Below, piece after piece: positions 22,844 to 31,859 of a DNA stretch of 64,000 bases. Origin of the DNA: JBCCSZ01 sp039821145 (lineage in GTDB: Bacteria; Bacteroidota; Bacteroidia; Chitinophagales; Saprospiraceae); contig JBCBOS010000024.1 in NCBI GenBank assembly GCA_039821145.1, positions 62,001-126,000 on the forward strand, read 5' to 3'. Made by a program: the position numbers and the translations under genes. The notes beneath the pieces are model-generated. The model searched no databases, had not been told where the DNA came from, and was given only the letters and a program-made list of their open reading frames with translations. Position 1 is the stretch's first letter, and the number at the start of each line of letters is the position of its first letter.

Positions 22844-25222
22844 TTAGCGATTGAGAATGTCCCACACAAGTGCCTTGGTCAGCTGTTGGCCCGCCGCTTG
22901 CTTGCGCACCTCCTCAAAGGAGACACGAAAGCCACAGCCTGTTTGCCAATGACTGCAACCATAGGCCGTCTTGCCCTTGACCACCTTGCCAATCCCACAC
23001 TTTGGACAGTGCAATTCGTTGGGAACGGTCGTCTTTTTGGGAACGACTGTCTTCTTGGGAGCTGCAGTGGGCTTGGAAGGTTTTGGTTTTCCGTCGATGA
23101 GTTGCAGTTCGAACGCATCTGTAAAGCGGATGACACCATTGCGTTTCCGGCCGTTGTCCTGAAAGCCTTTGAGCTGGATGGTGGCGCCGCGTTTGTACAG
23201 GCGAAGCAATTGGCGCTCTGGAATTTTCTTTTGCATGAATTCAAATGGCAGCCGAAAGTCACAACCTTCTTTCCACCGACTACAGCCATAAGCAGTTTTT
23301 CCCTTGAGCAATTTTCCGTGGCGACATTTGGGACAAGACTGTTCGGTCAAAATCTTGTCGGCGGGCAGGGCGGGGCTGCGTTTGCTTCGCTTGCGGCTGG
23401 CTGCAGGGGGTTTGCCAGGGGCAGCGATTCGCTGTTGGTTTTTGCTGAGTCGGACCTCCTCCACCAATTGGCGCACCATCTCTTTCATGTCGTTGACAAA
23501 TTGCGAAGCGGTATGTGTGCCGGCCTCAATTTCCCGCAACTGCTTTTCCCACTGCCCCGTCAGCTCCACCGATTTGAGTTGTTCGTTTTCGATGGTATCG
23601 ATGAGTTGGATGCCCGTTTCTGTGGGATGGATTTGCTTTTTCTGCCGACGGATGTACTTTCTTCTAAAGAGCGTTTCGATGATGTTGGCGCGGGTGCTGG
23701 GTCGACCAATTCCATTGGCTTTCATGAGGTCGCGCAGTTCGTCGTCGTCCACCTTTTTGCCCGCCGTTTCCATGCCGCGCAACAGGCTGGCCTCGGTGTA
23801 GTATTTGGGTGGCTGCGTCATCTTATCCACCAAATTGGGCGCATGCGGCCCCTGTTCCCCCTTGACAAACTCGGGCAAAATCTTTTCTTCCTCTTCCTTT
23901 TTGTCTCCCTTGCCCTTGGCTGTTTTGGACGCAGCTTTTTGCTTGGGGAACAACACCCGCCAGCCTGGGTCCAAAATCTCCTTTCCCGTGGCTTTGAAGC
24001 GAAGGCCATCCACTTCGCCAATGACTGTATTGTTGGATACGATGCAATCTGGGTAAAAAGCAGCGATGAAACGCCGGGCGATGGCATCGTAGACCTTTTG
24101 TTCATTGCCCATCAGGTTTTTCTGCACCCCAGTGGGAATGATGGCGTGGTGGTCCGTTACTTTTTTGTCGTTGAACACCTTGGCCGATTTTCGGATGGGC
24201 TGGCCCAGAAGGCTTTGGGTAAATTGGCTGTAGCTGCTCATCTGCTGGAGGATGCCAGGGATTTTGGGATACAAATCGTTGGGCAGGTAAGTCGTATCCA
24301 CCCGCGGATAAGTGACCACTTTTTGCTCGTAGAGTTTTTGCACCAACTTCAGTGTCTGATCGGCCGAAAAGGCAAACCGCTTGTTGCAATGGACTTGCAG
24401 GCTGGTGAGGTCGAACAAACGCGGTGGATATTCGCGGCCTTTCTTTTTGGTGGCCGATAGGATGAGGAAGGGTTTTCCCGTCACGTGCTGAAGCCATTTT
24501 TCTCCCTCCTCCTTTTTGAGGAAACGACCTTTTTCACATTGAAAGGTCACCTCTCGGTACAAGGTGTGCAATTCCCAATAGGGTTCGGGGACAAAGTTTT
24601 CGATTTCCTTGTGCCGCTGCACCAGCATGGCCAGGGTGGGCGTCTGCACACGGCCGATGGACAGCAACTGCCGAAAACCACCAAATTTCAGGGTGTACAA
24701 ACGGGTGGTATTCATGCCCAGCAACCAATCGCCGATGGCCCGGGAGCTGCCTGCGTAGTAGAGTCGGTCGAAGTCGCTGGCATTGCGAAGGTTGCGAAAC
24801 CCATCGCGGATGGCTTCGGGGGTGAGGGACGAAATCCAGAGCCGTTGGGTGGGGCCTTTGTAGCCCGCCTCTTGTAGGACCCATCGCTGGATGAGTTCGC
24901 CCTCCTGCCCGGCATCCCCACAGTTGATGACCAACTTCGCTTTGCGCAGCAATTTTTTGATGACCCCAAACTGCTTTTTGACACCTTTGTCAGACATCAA
25001 CTTGGTCTCAAACTTTTCCGGCAGCATGGGCAAGCCGTTGAGGTCCCATTTTTTCCAGTGGGCGTGGTAGTCGTCCGGGGATTTGAGTTGGCAGAAGTGG
25101 CCAAATGTCCAGGTGACCGCATAGCCATTGCCCTCCAGAAAGCCATCCTGTCGGCTTCGGGCGCCAATGATTTGGGCAATTTCGCGGGCCACACTGGGCT
25201 TTTCAGCTATGCAAACTTTCAT
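22844..25222 (-). CDS. topB: DNA topoisomerase III (type IA)
   Basis: 792 residues. Toprim domain at 1-145 (CIAEKPSVARE, INCGDAGQEGEL, acidic DxD equivalent). The catalytic Tyr is Y305 in VTYPRVDTTYLP, and GRVQTPTLAM and GIGRPSTRANIIETL match the family. The C terminus carries two Cys-rich modules (CPKCRHGKLLKGKTAYGC and CPKCGIGKVVKGKTAYGC) separated by a Lys/Pro-rich linker. It relaxes and decatenates DNA by passing single strands. Plasmid- and transposon-borne TopB variants exist, but neither conjugation genes nor mobile elements are near, so this is likely chromosomal. Confidence 0.93.
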   Translation of the reverse strand: MKVCIAEKPSVAREIAQIIGARSRQDGFLEGNGYAVTWTFGHFCQLKSPDDYHAHWKKWDLNGLPMLPEKFETKLMSDKGVKKQFGVIKKLLRKAKLVINCGDAGQEGELIQRWVLQEAGYKGPTQRLWISSLTPEAIRDGFRNLRNASDFDRLYYAGSSRAIGDWLLGMNTTRLYTLKFGGFRQLLSIGRVQTPTLAMLVQRHKEIENFVPEPYWELHTLYREVTFQCEKGRFLKKEEGEKWLQHVTGKPFLILSATKKKGREYPPRLFDLTSLQVHCNKRFAFSADQTLKLVQKLYEQKVVTYPRVDTTYLPNDLYPKIPGILQQMSSYSQFTQSLLGQPIRKSAKVFNDKKVTDHHAIIPTGVQKNLMGNEQKVYDAIARRFIAAFYPDCIVSNNTVIGEVDGLRFKATGKEILDPGWRVLFPKQKAASKTAKGKGDKKEEEEKILPEFVKGEQGPHAPNLVDKMTQPPKYYTEASLLRGMETAGKKVDDDELRDLMKANGIGRPSTRANIIETLFRRKYIRRQKKQIHPTETGIQLIDTIENEQLKSVELTGQWEKQLREIEAGTHTASQFVNDMKEMVRQLVEEVRLSKNQQRIAAPGKPPAASRKRSKRSPALPADKILTEQSCPKCRHGKLLKGKTAYGCSRWKEGCDFRLPFEFMQKKIPERQLLRLYKRGATIQLKGFQDNGRKRNGVIRFTDAFELQLIDGKPKPSKPTAAPKKTVVPKKTTVPNELHCPKCGIGKVVKGKTAYGCSHWQTGCGFRVSFEEVRKQAAGQQLTKALVWDILNR

Positions 25223-25394
25223 TCCAAGCGATTTCGAGGGGGCAAATTACAAATTATTGGGCAATCGCCACTTCTGGGGCAAAGCCTTAACCAACTGATT
25301 ATCAGCTCCATTGAAGAACAGCCAGTTGGGTACAGATGATAAAAAAATTGTCAATATCCCCCAAACCTATTCTGCCTTTTTATCGTAAAACCAT

Positions 25395-25402
25395 TAAATT
25401 TG
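25395..25402 (+). promoter_or_regulatory. Probable promoter -7 box for yebC
   Basis: TAAATTTG is a perfect TAnnTTTG box, with a TCTG at the -33 position (20-bp spacing) as a weak upstream element. It lies 65 bp before ATG 25468. Confidence 0.4.
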
Positions 25403-25467
25403 CCAACTCTATAAGTCCAGAGCAAACGAACAAGCTCCCAACAAACTCTTAAAAAGCGATTCGACCC

Positions 25468-26175
25468 ATGGGAAGAGCATTTGAATTCCGCAAAGAAAGA
25501 AAGTTCAAGCGTTGGTCCAAGATGGCCAAGGCCTTTACCCGCATCGGCAAAGCCATTGCCATCGCCGTGAAAGAAGGCGGCCCCATACCTGAGACCAACT
25601 CCAAGCTACGGGCAGCCATCCAAAATGCCAAGGATGCCAACATGCCCAAGGACAACATCGAAAGGGCCATCAAAAAAGCTTCCTCTAAAGACGCGGCCGA
25701 CCTCAAGGAAACGCTCTTCGAAGGCTACGCACCACACGGCATTGCCATCTTGATCGAAACGGCCTCCGACAACAACAACCGCACAGTGGCCAACATCCGC
25801 AGCTACTTCAACAAGTGCAAGGGCAGCCTCGGTACCTCTGGCTCTGTGTCCTTCATGTTTGAGCACAACTGCCACTTCAAAATCCACAAAGGAGAGCACG
25901 ACCTGGAAGAACTCGAACTGGAAATGATCGACTATGGTGCTGAAGAAATCTTTGCCGAAGAGGAACACATCATGATCTATGGTGCTTTTGAAAATTTTGG
26001 TTCCATCCAGTCCGCACTGGAAGAACGACAGATCGACATTCTCGCTTCTGGCTTCGAACGAATTCCCAGCACGACAAAGGCCCTGGAAGGCGGCGAAGAA
26101 GCAGATGTGGAAAAACTGTTGGGATTGATCGAAGAAGATGATGATGTGTTGAACGTATTCCACAACATGATCTGA
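25468..26175 (+). CDS. yebC: YebC/PmpR family regulator
   Basis: 235 residues with the signature MGRAFEFRKERKFKRWSKMAKAFTRIGKAI, read as MGRAFEFRKERK and WSKMAKAFTRIGK, followed by MPKDNIERAIKKAS and YEGYAPHG-like LFEGYAPHGIAILIE. The family was named as DNA-binding regulators; recent work on relatives ties it to ribosome rescue at polyproline stretches. Full length, with three expected domains and an acidic end. Single gene, no operon partner. Confidence 0.93.
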   Translation: MGRAFEFRKERKFKRWSKMAKAFTRIGKAIAIAVKEGGPIPETNSKLRAAIQNAKDANMPKDNIERAIKKASSKDAADLKETLFEGYAPHGIAILIETASDNNNRTVANIRSYFNKCKGSLGTSGSVSFMFEHNCHFKIHKGEHDLEELELEMIDYGAEEIFAEEEHIMIYGAFENFGSIQSALEERQIDILASGFERIPSTTKALEGGEEADVEKLLGLIEEDDDVLNVFHNMI

Positions 26176-26397
26176 TCAGAAGTAGGGCATTTTCTTGTAT
26201 TCCTGATGCCGATGGTACTTGGGACGACTGTCCATCCGAATGTGTAGCCAATACACACCCATGCCTGCTGTACTCAACCAACAAGCTCTCTGCCCAAGGC
26301 GCTCCGACCGTTTTGTCTACACAATTCAAACAAAAGCAGCTGTCCCAGATCGTCGATTGTCAGAGAGAAATATGCTCAAAAATAGGCAGAGAGGGAT

Positions 26398-26532
26398 TCA
26401 TTTGCTTCTTTTGGGCCATCTTTCGAGGGCCAGGATGAGAAGGATGATCAGGACGAAAACAATTTTTCCCACTGGAAGATCGGACCAAAAGCCTCCGACA
26501 CCATGCCAAAGTAAAATATGCATGAAAACCAT
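26398..26532 (-). CDS. Predicted 44-residue single-span membrane protein
   Basis: ATG 26532 (or the in-frame ATG 26523) opens a 44-codon frame. It encodes a start with His/Trp (MVFMHILLWHGVGGFW), then one transmembrane segment (KIVFVLIILLILALERW) and a positively charged end (PKRSK), in accord with the positive-inside rule. Nothing else codes in this stretch. No named family is recognised, and neither promoter nor terminator is clear, so this remains a prediction. Confidence 0.4.
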   Translation of the reverse strand: MVFMHILLWHGVGGFWSDLPVGKIVFVLIILLILALERWPKRSK

Positions 26533-27193
26533 TTTTAGCCACAACTTTTGCTGTACTTCTTAGGAGTCAGCAGCAAGTTCGTGCCATGTTTGATAATGTT
26601 ACCCACCACACCTTACCGCCTGACGCCTTGCTGATAGAAGCCAATGGACAGAAGGAGTTGTAAGCTGGGATCATTCCCAAAATGTTTGTTTCTTCCTGAT
26701 GTAAACAGAGACTAGGGGTACAACCATCACTGCATGAGATCCGATGCATCGGACCTCTATTTTTGAACCAACTTTGGGCGGTGACAGTACGATGGAGCCT
26801 GCTGACAATGTTTGTACGAAGATGATTCGATCTGGTTTTCGATTGCTACAAAATGAATTTGTTGGCAATGAAAAGGTCGACCTGAAACATCCTTGTAAGA
26901 AAGGTTTTTATTCTATCGCTCTTTGTTTCTTTTTCCAGGGCACCAGACCTTTGCAATAGGACGCCGAAAGGCGCTTGGTTTTTACTTTGCGATCATCAAA
27001 GTTCGCCTTTATTTTCCTTTTGTTCAATACCAATCATTCCAAAACATCACCCAAAATCTTACAAATAAATACAATATCTCCGATCGTCCATTGCGGCATT
27101 GCTGATGGGAACACTCACATCTTTTTATTCCACAATTGACTACTACAAAAACAATGCGAATTTTACTTAGCCACTGCATTGGTCCTGAAAGAC
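26533..27193. other. Stretch with no convincing gene
   Basis: Reading frames here are short and have no domain pattern. The only clear structure is a perfect 14-bp palindrome TCCGATGCATCGGA at 26740-26753. The base composition is more AT-rich and irregular than in coding neighbours. A decayed gene or a 5' regulatory region is possible. Confidence 0.5.
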
Positions 27194-27230
27194 TGTTCAG
27201 AATCGGACAGTTGGTGTCCAAATTCGGACA
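27194..27230. promoter_or_regulatory. Two phased 16-bp palindromes, candidate activator sites
   Basis: TGTTCAGAATCGGACA (27194-27209) and TGTCCAAATTCGGACA (27215-27230) share the plan TGTyCnnAATyCGGACA-like dyad and start 21 bp apart, two helical turns. A third half-site CCGGAC follows at 27234-27239. They lie 66-102 bp upstream of a sigma-54-like promoter, the usual place for NtrC-type activators. Confidence 0.55.
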
Positions 27231-27295
27231 AGACCGGACGGGCCAAAACATCACTTCTATACATAAGTCTCTAACAATCAGTACCATAAGAATAA

Positions 27296-27310
27296 TGGCA
27301 CACCCATTGA
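27296..27310 (+). promoter_or_regulatory. Sigma-54-like promoter of the permease gene
   Basis: TGGCACACCCATTGA agrees with TGGCACR-N4-TTGC: the -24 box is perfect and the -12 box reads TTGA instead of TTGC. Transcription would start near 27321, about 100 nt before ATG 27419. Confidence 0.5.
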
Positions 27311-27418
27311 CCCAAAAACAGCAGCCATTGGATCATTGGCCTGTGGGCTGCATCGCAGCGACAAGGAATCCCCAAATATCCTCTGAGGCATTTGCTCTCC
27401 GAAAAAAACAGACGAATT

Positions 27419-29824
27419 ATGCTTAAAAGCTATGTATTGTTGGCCATCCGCAACATCAAAAGACAACCGCTTTACACCCTCCTCAACGTCATGGGCCTGA
27501 CCGTAGGGATCATCGCCACCCTGTTCATCCTGCTTTTCATCACAGAGGAAACGCGCTATGAAAACTTTCATCAAAAGGCAGATCGCATCCATCGCATCTC
27601 CTCCGACATCACAGAACAAGACAACCATTTCCGTTGGGCCGTCACCCAGGTGCCACTGGCCCGCCAGGTCAGAGAAGATTATCCCGAAGTAGAATCAGCT
27701 GTCCGCTTCATGCCCATGGACCGCCCCCGGCTGCGCTACAAAGACCAGTCTTTTTACGCAGAAGATGCTTACTATGCCGACTCTACCCTATTCGAGGTCT
27801 TCACCTTTGAACTCATCAATGGCCAAGAAGAAACGGCACTGGACCAGCCTCATTCCATTTTGCTCAATGAAAGTCTGGCAAAAAAGATGTTTGGCAAGGA
27901 GGATCCCATCGGCAAGGTCATCAAGTTGGAAGACGAAGTGCAAGATTACCAGATCACAGGGGTTTTCAAAGACATTCCCAACCATTCGCACCTGATCCCC
28001 GACGCCCTCTTTTCCATCAATACAGTCCCCTACTTCATGCAGCCAGAGCCAGACTCCTGGGGCGGCTTCCAGCTCTACACCTATGTCTTGTTGAGAGAGG
28101 GAGCCAATGCGGCTGCTTTCGAACGCAAACTGCAAAACATCATTGACCGACATGTCGCCGTCATCTTCGATCAATTCAATGTGCAGATCAAATACGAAAC
28201 CATCGCCCTGCAGGACATCCACCTGCTGTCCGACTTTGACTCGGAGCCCAAGCCAACAGGGCAACTGAGCTTCTTGTACATTTTCGGCATTGTGGCCTTA
28301 CTGATGTTGGCACTGGCGAGCATCAATTACATGAACTTGTCCACGGCCAGGGCAACCCGCCGAGCCACAGAGGTAGGCATTCGAAAGGTGCTGGGGTCGC
28401 AAAGGGGACAACTCATCTTGCAGTTTCTGTCAGAATCTGTTCTGTTCACCTTGATTTCTCTGCTTCTCAGCTATTGTCTGATCCCCATCCTATTGCCCTT
28501 TTTCAATTCGGCCTTTGACCTTCAGCTCAGCAGCCAGCTCTTGTTTTCTCCAACCGTCTTGGGAGGCATCTTTGCCATTCTGGTGCTGGTGGGTGTATTG
28601 GGCGGCAGCTATCCGGCTTTTTTCCTGTCGGCCTTTCCTCCCATCACGGTCTTGAAAGGGACCCTTTCCAAATCGGGCAATCAACAGTTGCGCAAAGCAC
28701 TGGTGGCCATCCAATTTGCCATTACCATCTTCATGCTCATCGGTACCGGCATCATTTACGATCAGATGAGTTACCTTCGCAACAAGGACCTCGGCTTTGC
28801 CAAAGAAAATGTGATGACCATGCAACTGCCCTTTCCTCCGGAAGACAGGGCAAAGTATCCCATCCTCAAGGAAAAACTCCTGCAGAATCCTCGCTTTGTC
28901 AATGTGGCAACCTCCAACAATGAGCTGGGCAAAGGGGTTGGCAAATCGCTGATGAACGTGGAGACCAAGGATGGCAGCATGGAACAATACGGAGTAGACT
29001 TTTACGAAATCGACAGTGACTTTTTCTCTACCATGAAAGTTCCAATCGCCATGGGGCGAGACTTCAGCAGCGAACTCAGCACAGACAGCATGCAGTCCGT
29101 TTTGGTCAACGAATCCATGGTCAAGCGGATGGGCTGGGAAGATCCCATTGGCAAAAGAGTACAATTGCGACCGATCGACAGTCTGCCGTTTTTGCGAGTG
29201 GTAGGAGTCGTCGAAAACTTTCACCAAAAGTCCCTTTACGAGCCCATTGGAGCCCTGATGTTTTACCCCGCACAAAACTTGTCCATCGTACACGCCCGCA
29301 TCCAGCCCCGCAACACACAGGAGGTCGCAGAGATCATCGACTATGCTCGCAACAGTTGGGAGGAGTTGTATCCCAATAGTCCATTTGATTACAACTTTGT
29401 CGATGCTTCCTTCATGGAGCTGTACGAAGCAGATCGCATCCGCGCCAAAATCTTTACCCTCTTCAGTCTGCTGATGATCTTTGTGGCATCTTTGGGACTG
29501 CTGGGGCTCGCCTCTTTCATCGCCCAACAGCGGACCAAGGAAGTGGGCATTCGAAAGATATTGGGTGCCAATACCAAGGACATCGTCTTTTTGCTGACGA
29601 AGAGTTTTGTGTTGCTCGTGGTCATCGCTGCCATTCCAGCGTTTGTCCTCGCATGGTACTTTATGAACAGTTGGCTCGGCACATTTGCCTACCATACCGA
29701 TATGAATTACTGGTTGTTTGCACTGGCCTTTTTCATTGTCGTTGTGTTGACCGTTCTCACCACGGGCTTCCACGCACTGCGCGCCTCCAAAGGCAACCCG
29801 GTGGATTCGCTGCGGTATGAATAG
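27419..29824 (+). CDS. MacB/FtsX-type ABC transporter permease
   Basis: 801 residues from ATG 27419 (an upstream TTG at 27392 adds 9). The layout is that of the large Bacteroidota permeases: an N-terminal membrane helix (LLNVMGLTVGIIATLFILLF), a periplasmic MacB core, three helices of the first FtsX domain, a second helix and core, and three C-terminal helices. Both FtsX signatures are seen (RATEVGIRKVLGSQRGQL and RTKEVGIRKILGANTKDI). The substrate is unknown; relatives export antibiotics, lipids or peptides. No ATPase or HlyD gene is adjacent, so it must use partners encoded elsewhere. Its upstream region suggests sigma-54 control. Confidence 0.88.
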   Translation: MLKSYVLLAIRNIKRQPLYTLLNVMGLTVGIIATLFILLFITEETRYENFHQKADRIHRISSDITEQDNHFRWAVTQVPLARQVREDYPEVESAVRFMPMDRPRLRYKDQSFYAEDAYYADSTLFEVFTFELINGQEETALDQPHSILLNESLAKKMFGKEDPIGKVIKLEDEVQDYQITGVFKDIPNHSHLIPDALFSINTVPYFMQPEPDSWGGFQLYTYVLLREGANAAAFERKLQNIIDRHVAVIFDQFNVQIKYETIALQDIHLLSDFDSEPKPTGQLSFLYIFGIVALLMLALASINYMNLSTARATRRATEVGIRKVLGSQRGQLILQFLSESVLFTLISLLLSYCLIPILLPFFNSAFDLQLSSQLLFSPTVLGGIFAILVLVGVLGGSYPAFFLSAFPPITVLKGTLSKSGNQQLRKALVAIQFAITIFMLIGTGIIYDQMSYLRNKDLGFAKENVMTMQLPFPPEDRAKYPILKEKLLQNPRFVNVATSNNELGKGVGKSLMNVETKDGSMEQYGVDFYEIDSDFFSTMKVPIAMGRDFSSELSTDSMQSVLVNESMVKRMGWEDPIGKRVQLRPIDSLPFLRVVGVVENFHQKSLYEPIGALMFYPAQNLSIVHARIQPRNTQEVAEIIDYARNSWEELYPNSPFDYNFVDASFMELYEADRIRAKIFTLFSLLMIFVASLGLLGLASFIAQQRTKEVGIRKILGANTKDIVFLLTKSFVLLVVIAAIPAFVLAWYFMNSWLGTFAYHTDMNYWLFALAFFIVVVLTVLTTGFHALRASKGNPVDSLRYE

Positions 29825-29899
29825 CAGCGACTAGAATGTTTGTGGAAAGTTTAGCATATTTGTTGTCGGCCACTGCTCTGCTGAACAACAAATGATACA

Positions 29900-31021
29900 A
29901 TGCTCGACAAACAAATCAGGTCCTCCTGCTTCCGCGGTCTTTGCCTTCTCTTGCTTGGCCTTTGCCTGCAATCGTGCTTAAGTGCTGACAAACAGACACT
30001 AACAGAACAAAACTTGTTGGGCACTTGGATGGGAGCGGCGCTCCGACTCGATCAAGGCGTGTACCAACCCTTCCCCAAGCTGATGCAATTTGGAGTCGAT
30101 GGCAAATACAGAGAGTCGTGGATTGACTTGAAAAAAGCCGACAGCCTCTACCAATGGAAACTGTTGACAGATAGCATACAGGTTGATACCAATCGATTTC
30201 CACGCAATCAAATCCAGCTGCAATCCGACGAACTGATTTGGGGGCGCTACTACCCTACTCATTTTTACAGACTGTCGCAGAGTGCGCAGCTGTCTTCCTA
30301 CGAAGCCAAGGACAGCTTACAGTTGATTCGGCCGGGCATCTGGGCCAGTAATTTCGACACGCTGGAATTTCTGGATGGCCAACAATTTCGACTCTACAAA
30401 GACAAAGGCAAGTCCTACGATCGGCATTGCTATTCGGTCAAATACTTTGAAGACTTCTGGTTTTTGCAGAAAAAAGGCTATCCCGGCAACTGCGAGCGAT
30501 TCCCCCATTTTTTGGAACAAATCATCTCTGCAGACGACAAACAGTTGGTGGTAAAACGCTGGCAGGGAGATCGGCTTCGAGAGATACAGTACCGCAAATT
30601 GGAAGAAGGCCCCACAGCCCAGGCCAGCGACTTTCAGCTTTGCAACCCTTACCTGTACATGGACTATCCTCGGCACCGATATTACGCGGGCAGCAAAACG
30701 TTTTACCAAGGGGGGCTGTACAGCATCAACAAAGTATTCGATGCCAAGTATGTAGCACCGCCCGACGCAACTGACAGCGGCCGGATTCGCCTTCGATTCA
30801 TTGTCAATTGCCAGGGAGAGAGCGGCGCCTTTTCGCTCCTTTGTACCAACTACGACTATGAAGTCATTGACATGGACGAGCGGATCACTTCTCAAATCTT
30901 GGACATCGGTCGAAGCCTTCCCAATTGGGTTCCCAGCCAAAGCAATGGCAAACCCATCGATACCTACATCATCTTGTATTTCAAACTGAACAATGGACAA
31001 ATCACTGAAATATTCTTGTAG
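29900..31021 (+). CDS. Lipoprotein with TonB C-terminal-like domain
   Basis: 373 residues. Signal with lipobox (CLLLLGLCLQSCLSA). The middle contains a lipocalin-like beta region (LLGTWMGAALRLDQG). The last 90 residues resemble the TonB C-terminal domain used in Bacteroidota lipoproteins (GRIRLRFIVNCQGESG, DERITSQILDIGRSLPNW, SNGKPIDTYIILYFKL). TonB itself is a membrane protein with a Pro-rich arm, which is missing here, so energy transduction is unlikely. The next gene overlaps by 29 bp. Confidence 0.7.
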   Translation: MLDKQIRSSCFRGLCLLLLGLCLQSCLSADKQTLTEQNLLGTWMGAALRLDQGVYQPFPKLMQFGVDGKYRESWIDLKKADSLYQWKLLTDSIQVDTNRFPRNQIQLQSDELIWGRYYPTHFYRLSQSAQLSSYEAKDSLQLIRPGIWASNFDTLEFLDGQQFRLYKDKGKSYDRHCYSVKYFEDFWFLQKKGYPGNCERFPHFLEQIISADDKQLVVKRWQGDRLREIQYRKLEEGPTAQASDFQLCNPYLYMDYPRHRYYAGSKTFYQGGLYSINKVFDAKYVAPPDATDSGRIRLRFIVNCQGESGAFSLLCTNYDYEVIDMDERITSQILDIGRSLPNWVPSQSNGKPIDTYIILYFKLNNGQITEIFL

Positions 31022-31805
31022 CCTTCTTTTGCTTTGTTTCCTCGCTTGCCAACCACTGGATCAAATGGGATTCAAAGGAAGCAAGGCCCACAAAATTGCG
31101 CGCCTGGAAAGGGAGCGAGGCTTTTACCACCAGGGAAGTCACATTCGGCAAGCCATGTTCGACTCCCTCATCTTGCTCGATCCACAAAACGAATACCACT
31201 ATCGCCAAAAGTCGGTGGCACATACGAAGATCGGAGACTTCCACATCGCCTTTCCGCTGCTCGAAAAAGCTGCCTCCATCGACCCAGCCGAGGCCTTGTA
31301 TTACTACTCCTGGTTGCTCGCTTATTTTTACCGCGACTACGAACGAGCCCTTCAGCGATTGGAAGAATTTGATGCACTGACACCCAATGCTCCTGACATT
31401 GCCTGGGGAGAAGATGTCCGCTATATGAAAGGACTGGTCTACAAACAGATGGGGCAATACGAAAATGCCATCGAACAATTTGATCTCTACGAGCGCGAAT
31501 CGACGGGCAGCATAGATACCTACACGTATGTCTACCGGGGCATTTGTTGGACAAAATTGAGGATGCCTCGCAAGGCCATCGCAGACTTTGACCTGGCCAT
31601 CAAAGACTACAGCCGTTGTTCCATGGCGTATTATTACAAAGGAGTGGCACTGACAAAGACAGGACAAAAGGACAATGCCAAAAAGGCCTTTCAAAAAGCC
31701 CGTGAGCTGGTGGCCAAAGGCTATAAAAAAACCGATGCCTACAAAGAGGTATACGACGAAGTGTACCTGGAGATGATCGACGATCAATTGGCGCTTTTGG
31801 ATTGA
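30993..31805 (+). CDS. TPR lipoprotein
   Basis: 270 residues with a lipoprotein signal (SCSLLLLCFLACQP). At least four tetratricopeptide repeats follow (HYRQKSVAHTKIGDFHIAFPLLEKA, read as KIGDFHIAFPLLEKAASIDP; VYKQMGQYENAIEQFDLY; YRGICWTKLRMPRKAIADFDLA; YYKGVALTKTGQKDNAKKAFQKA). TPR lipoproteins act as scaffolds of envelope complexes; the partner is probably the product of the overlapping gene (29-bp overlap). Confidence 0.8.
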   Translation: MDKSLKYSCSLLLLCFLACQPLDQMGFKGSKAHKIARLERERGFYHQGSHIRQAMFDSLILLDPQNEYHYRQKSVAHTKIGDFHIAFPLLEKAASIDPAEALYYYSWLLAYFYRDYERALQRLEEFDALTPNAPDIAWGEDVRYMKGLVYKQMGQYENAIEQFDLYERESTGSIDTYTYVYRGICWTKLRMPRKAIADFDLAIKDYSRCSMAYYYKGVALTKTGQKDNAKKAFQKARELVAKGYKKTDAYKEVYDEVYLEMIDDQLALLD

Positions 31806-31837
31806 TCAAAAGGGGTGCTGCTCTCGGCAACACCCCC
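31806..31837 (-). terminator. Hairpin terminator
   Basis: On the minus strand GGGGTGTTG (31836-31828) pairs with CAGCACCCC (31820-31812) with one mismatch and is followed by TTTTGATC. It is 23 bp beyond the end of the T9SS cargo gene at 31860-32654. Confidence 0.5.
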
Positions 31838-31859
31838 ATTGGTCAACTGTAACTTCCCA

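Noticed and set aside
22844..25222. TopB as a mark of an integrative element.
   Set aside because: No relaxase, integrase, T4SS gene or direct-repeat boundary is seen around it.
26671..26868. A 65-codon minus-strand frame (IEVRCIGSHAVMVV).
   Set aside because: No promoter, terminator or family; it spans the palindrome 26740-26753. It could be a remnant but cannot be supported.
27136..27426. A 96-codon plus-strand frame before the permease.
   Set aside because: It runs through the candidate activator sites and the sigma-54-like promoter and has no protein-like pattern.
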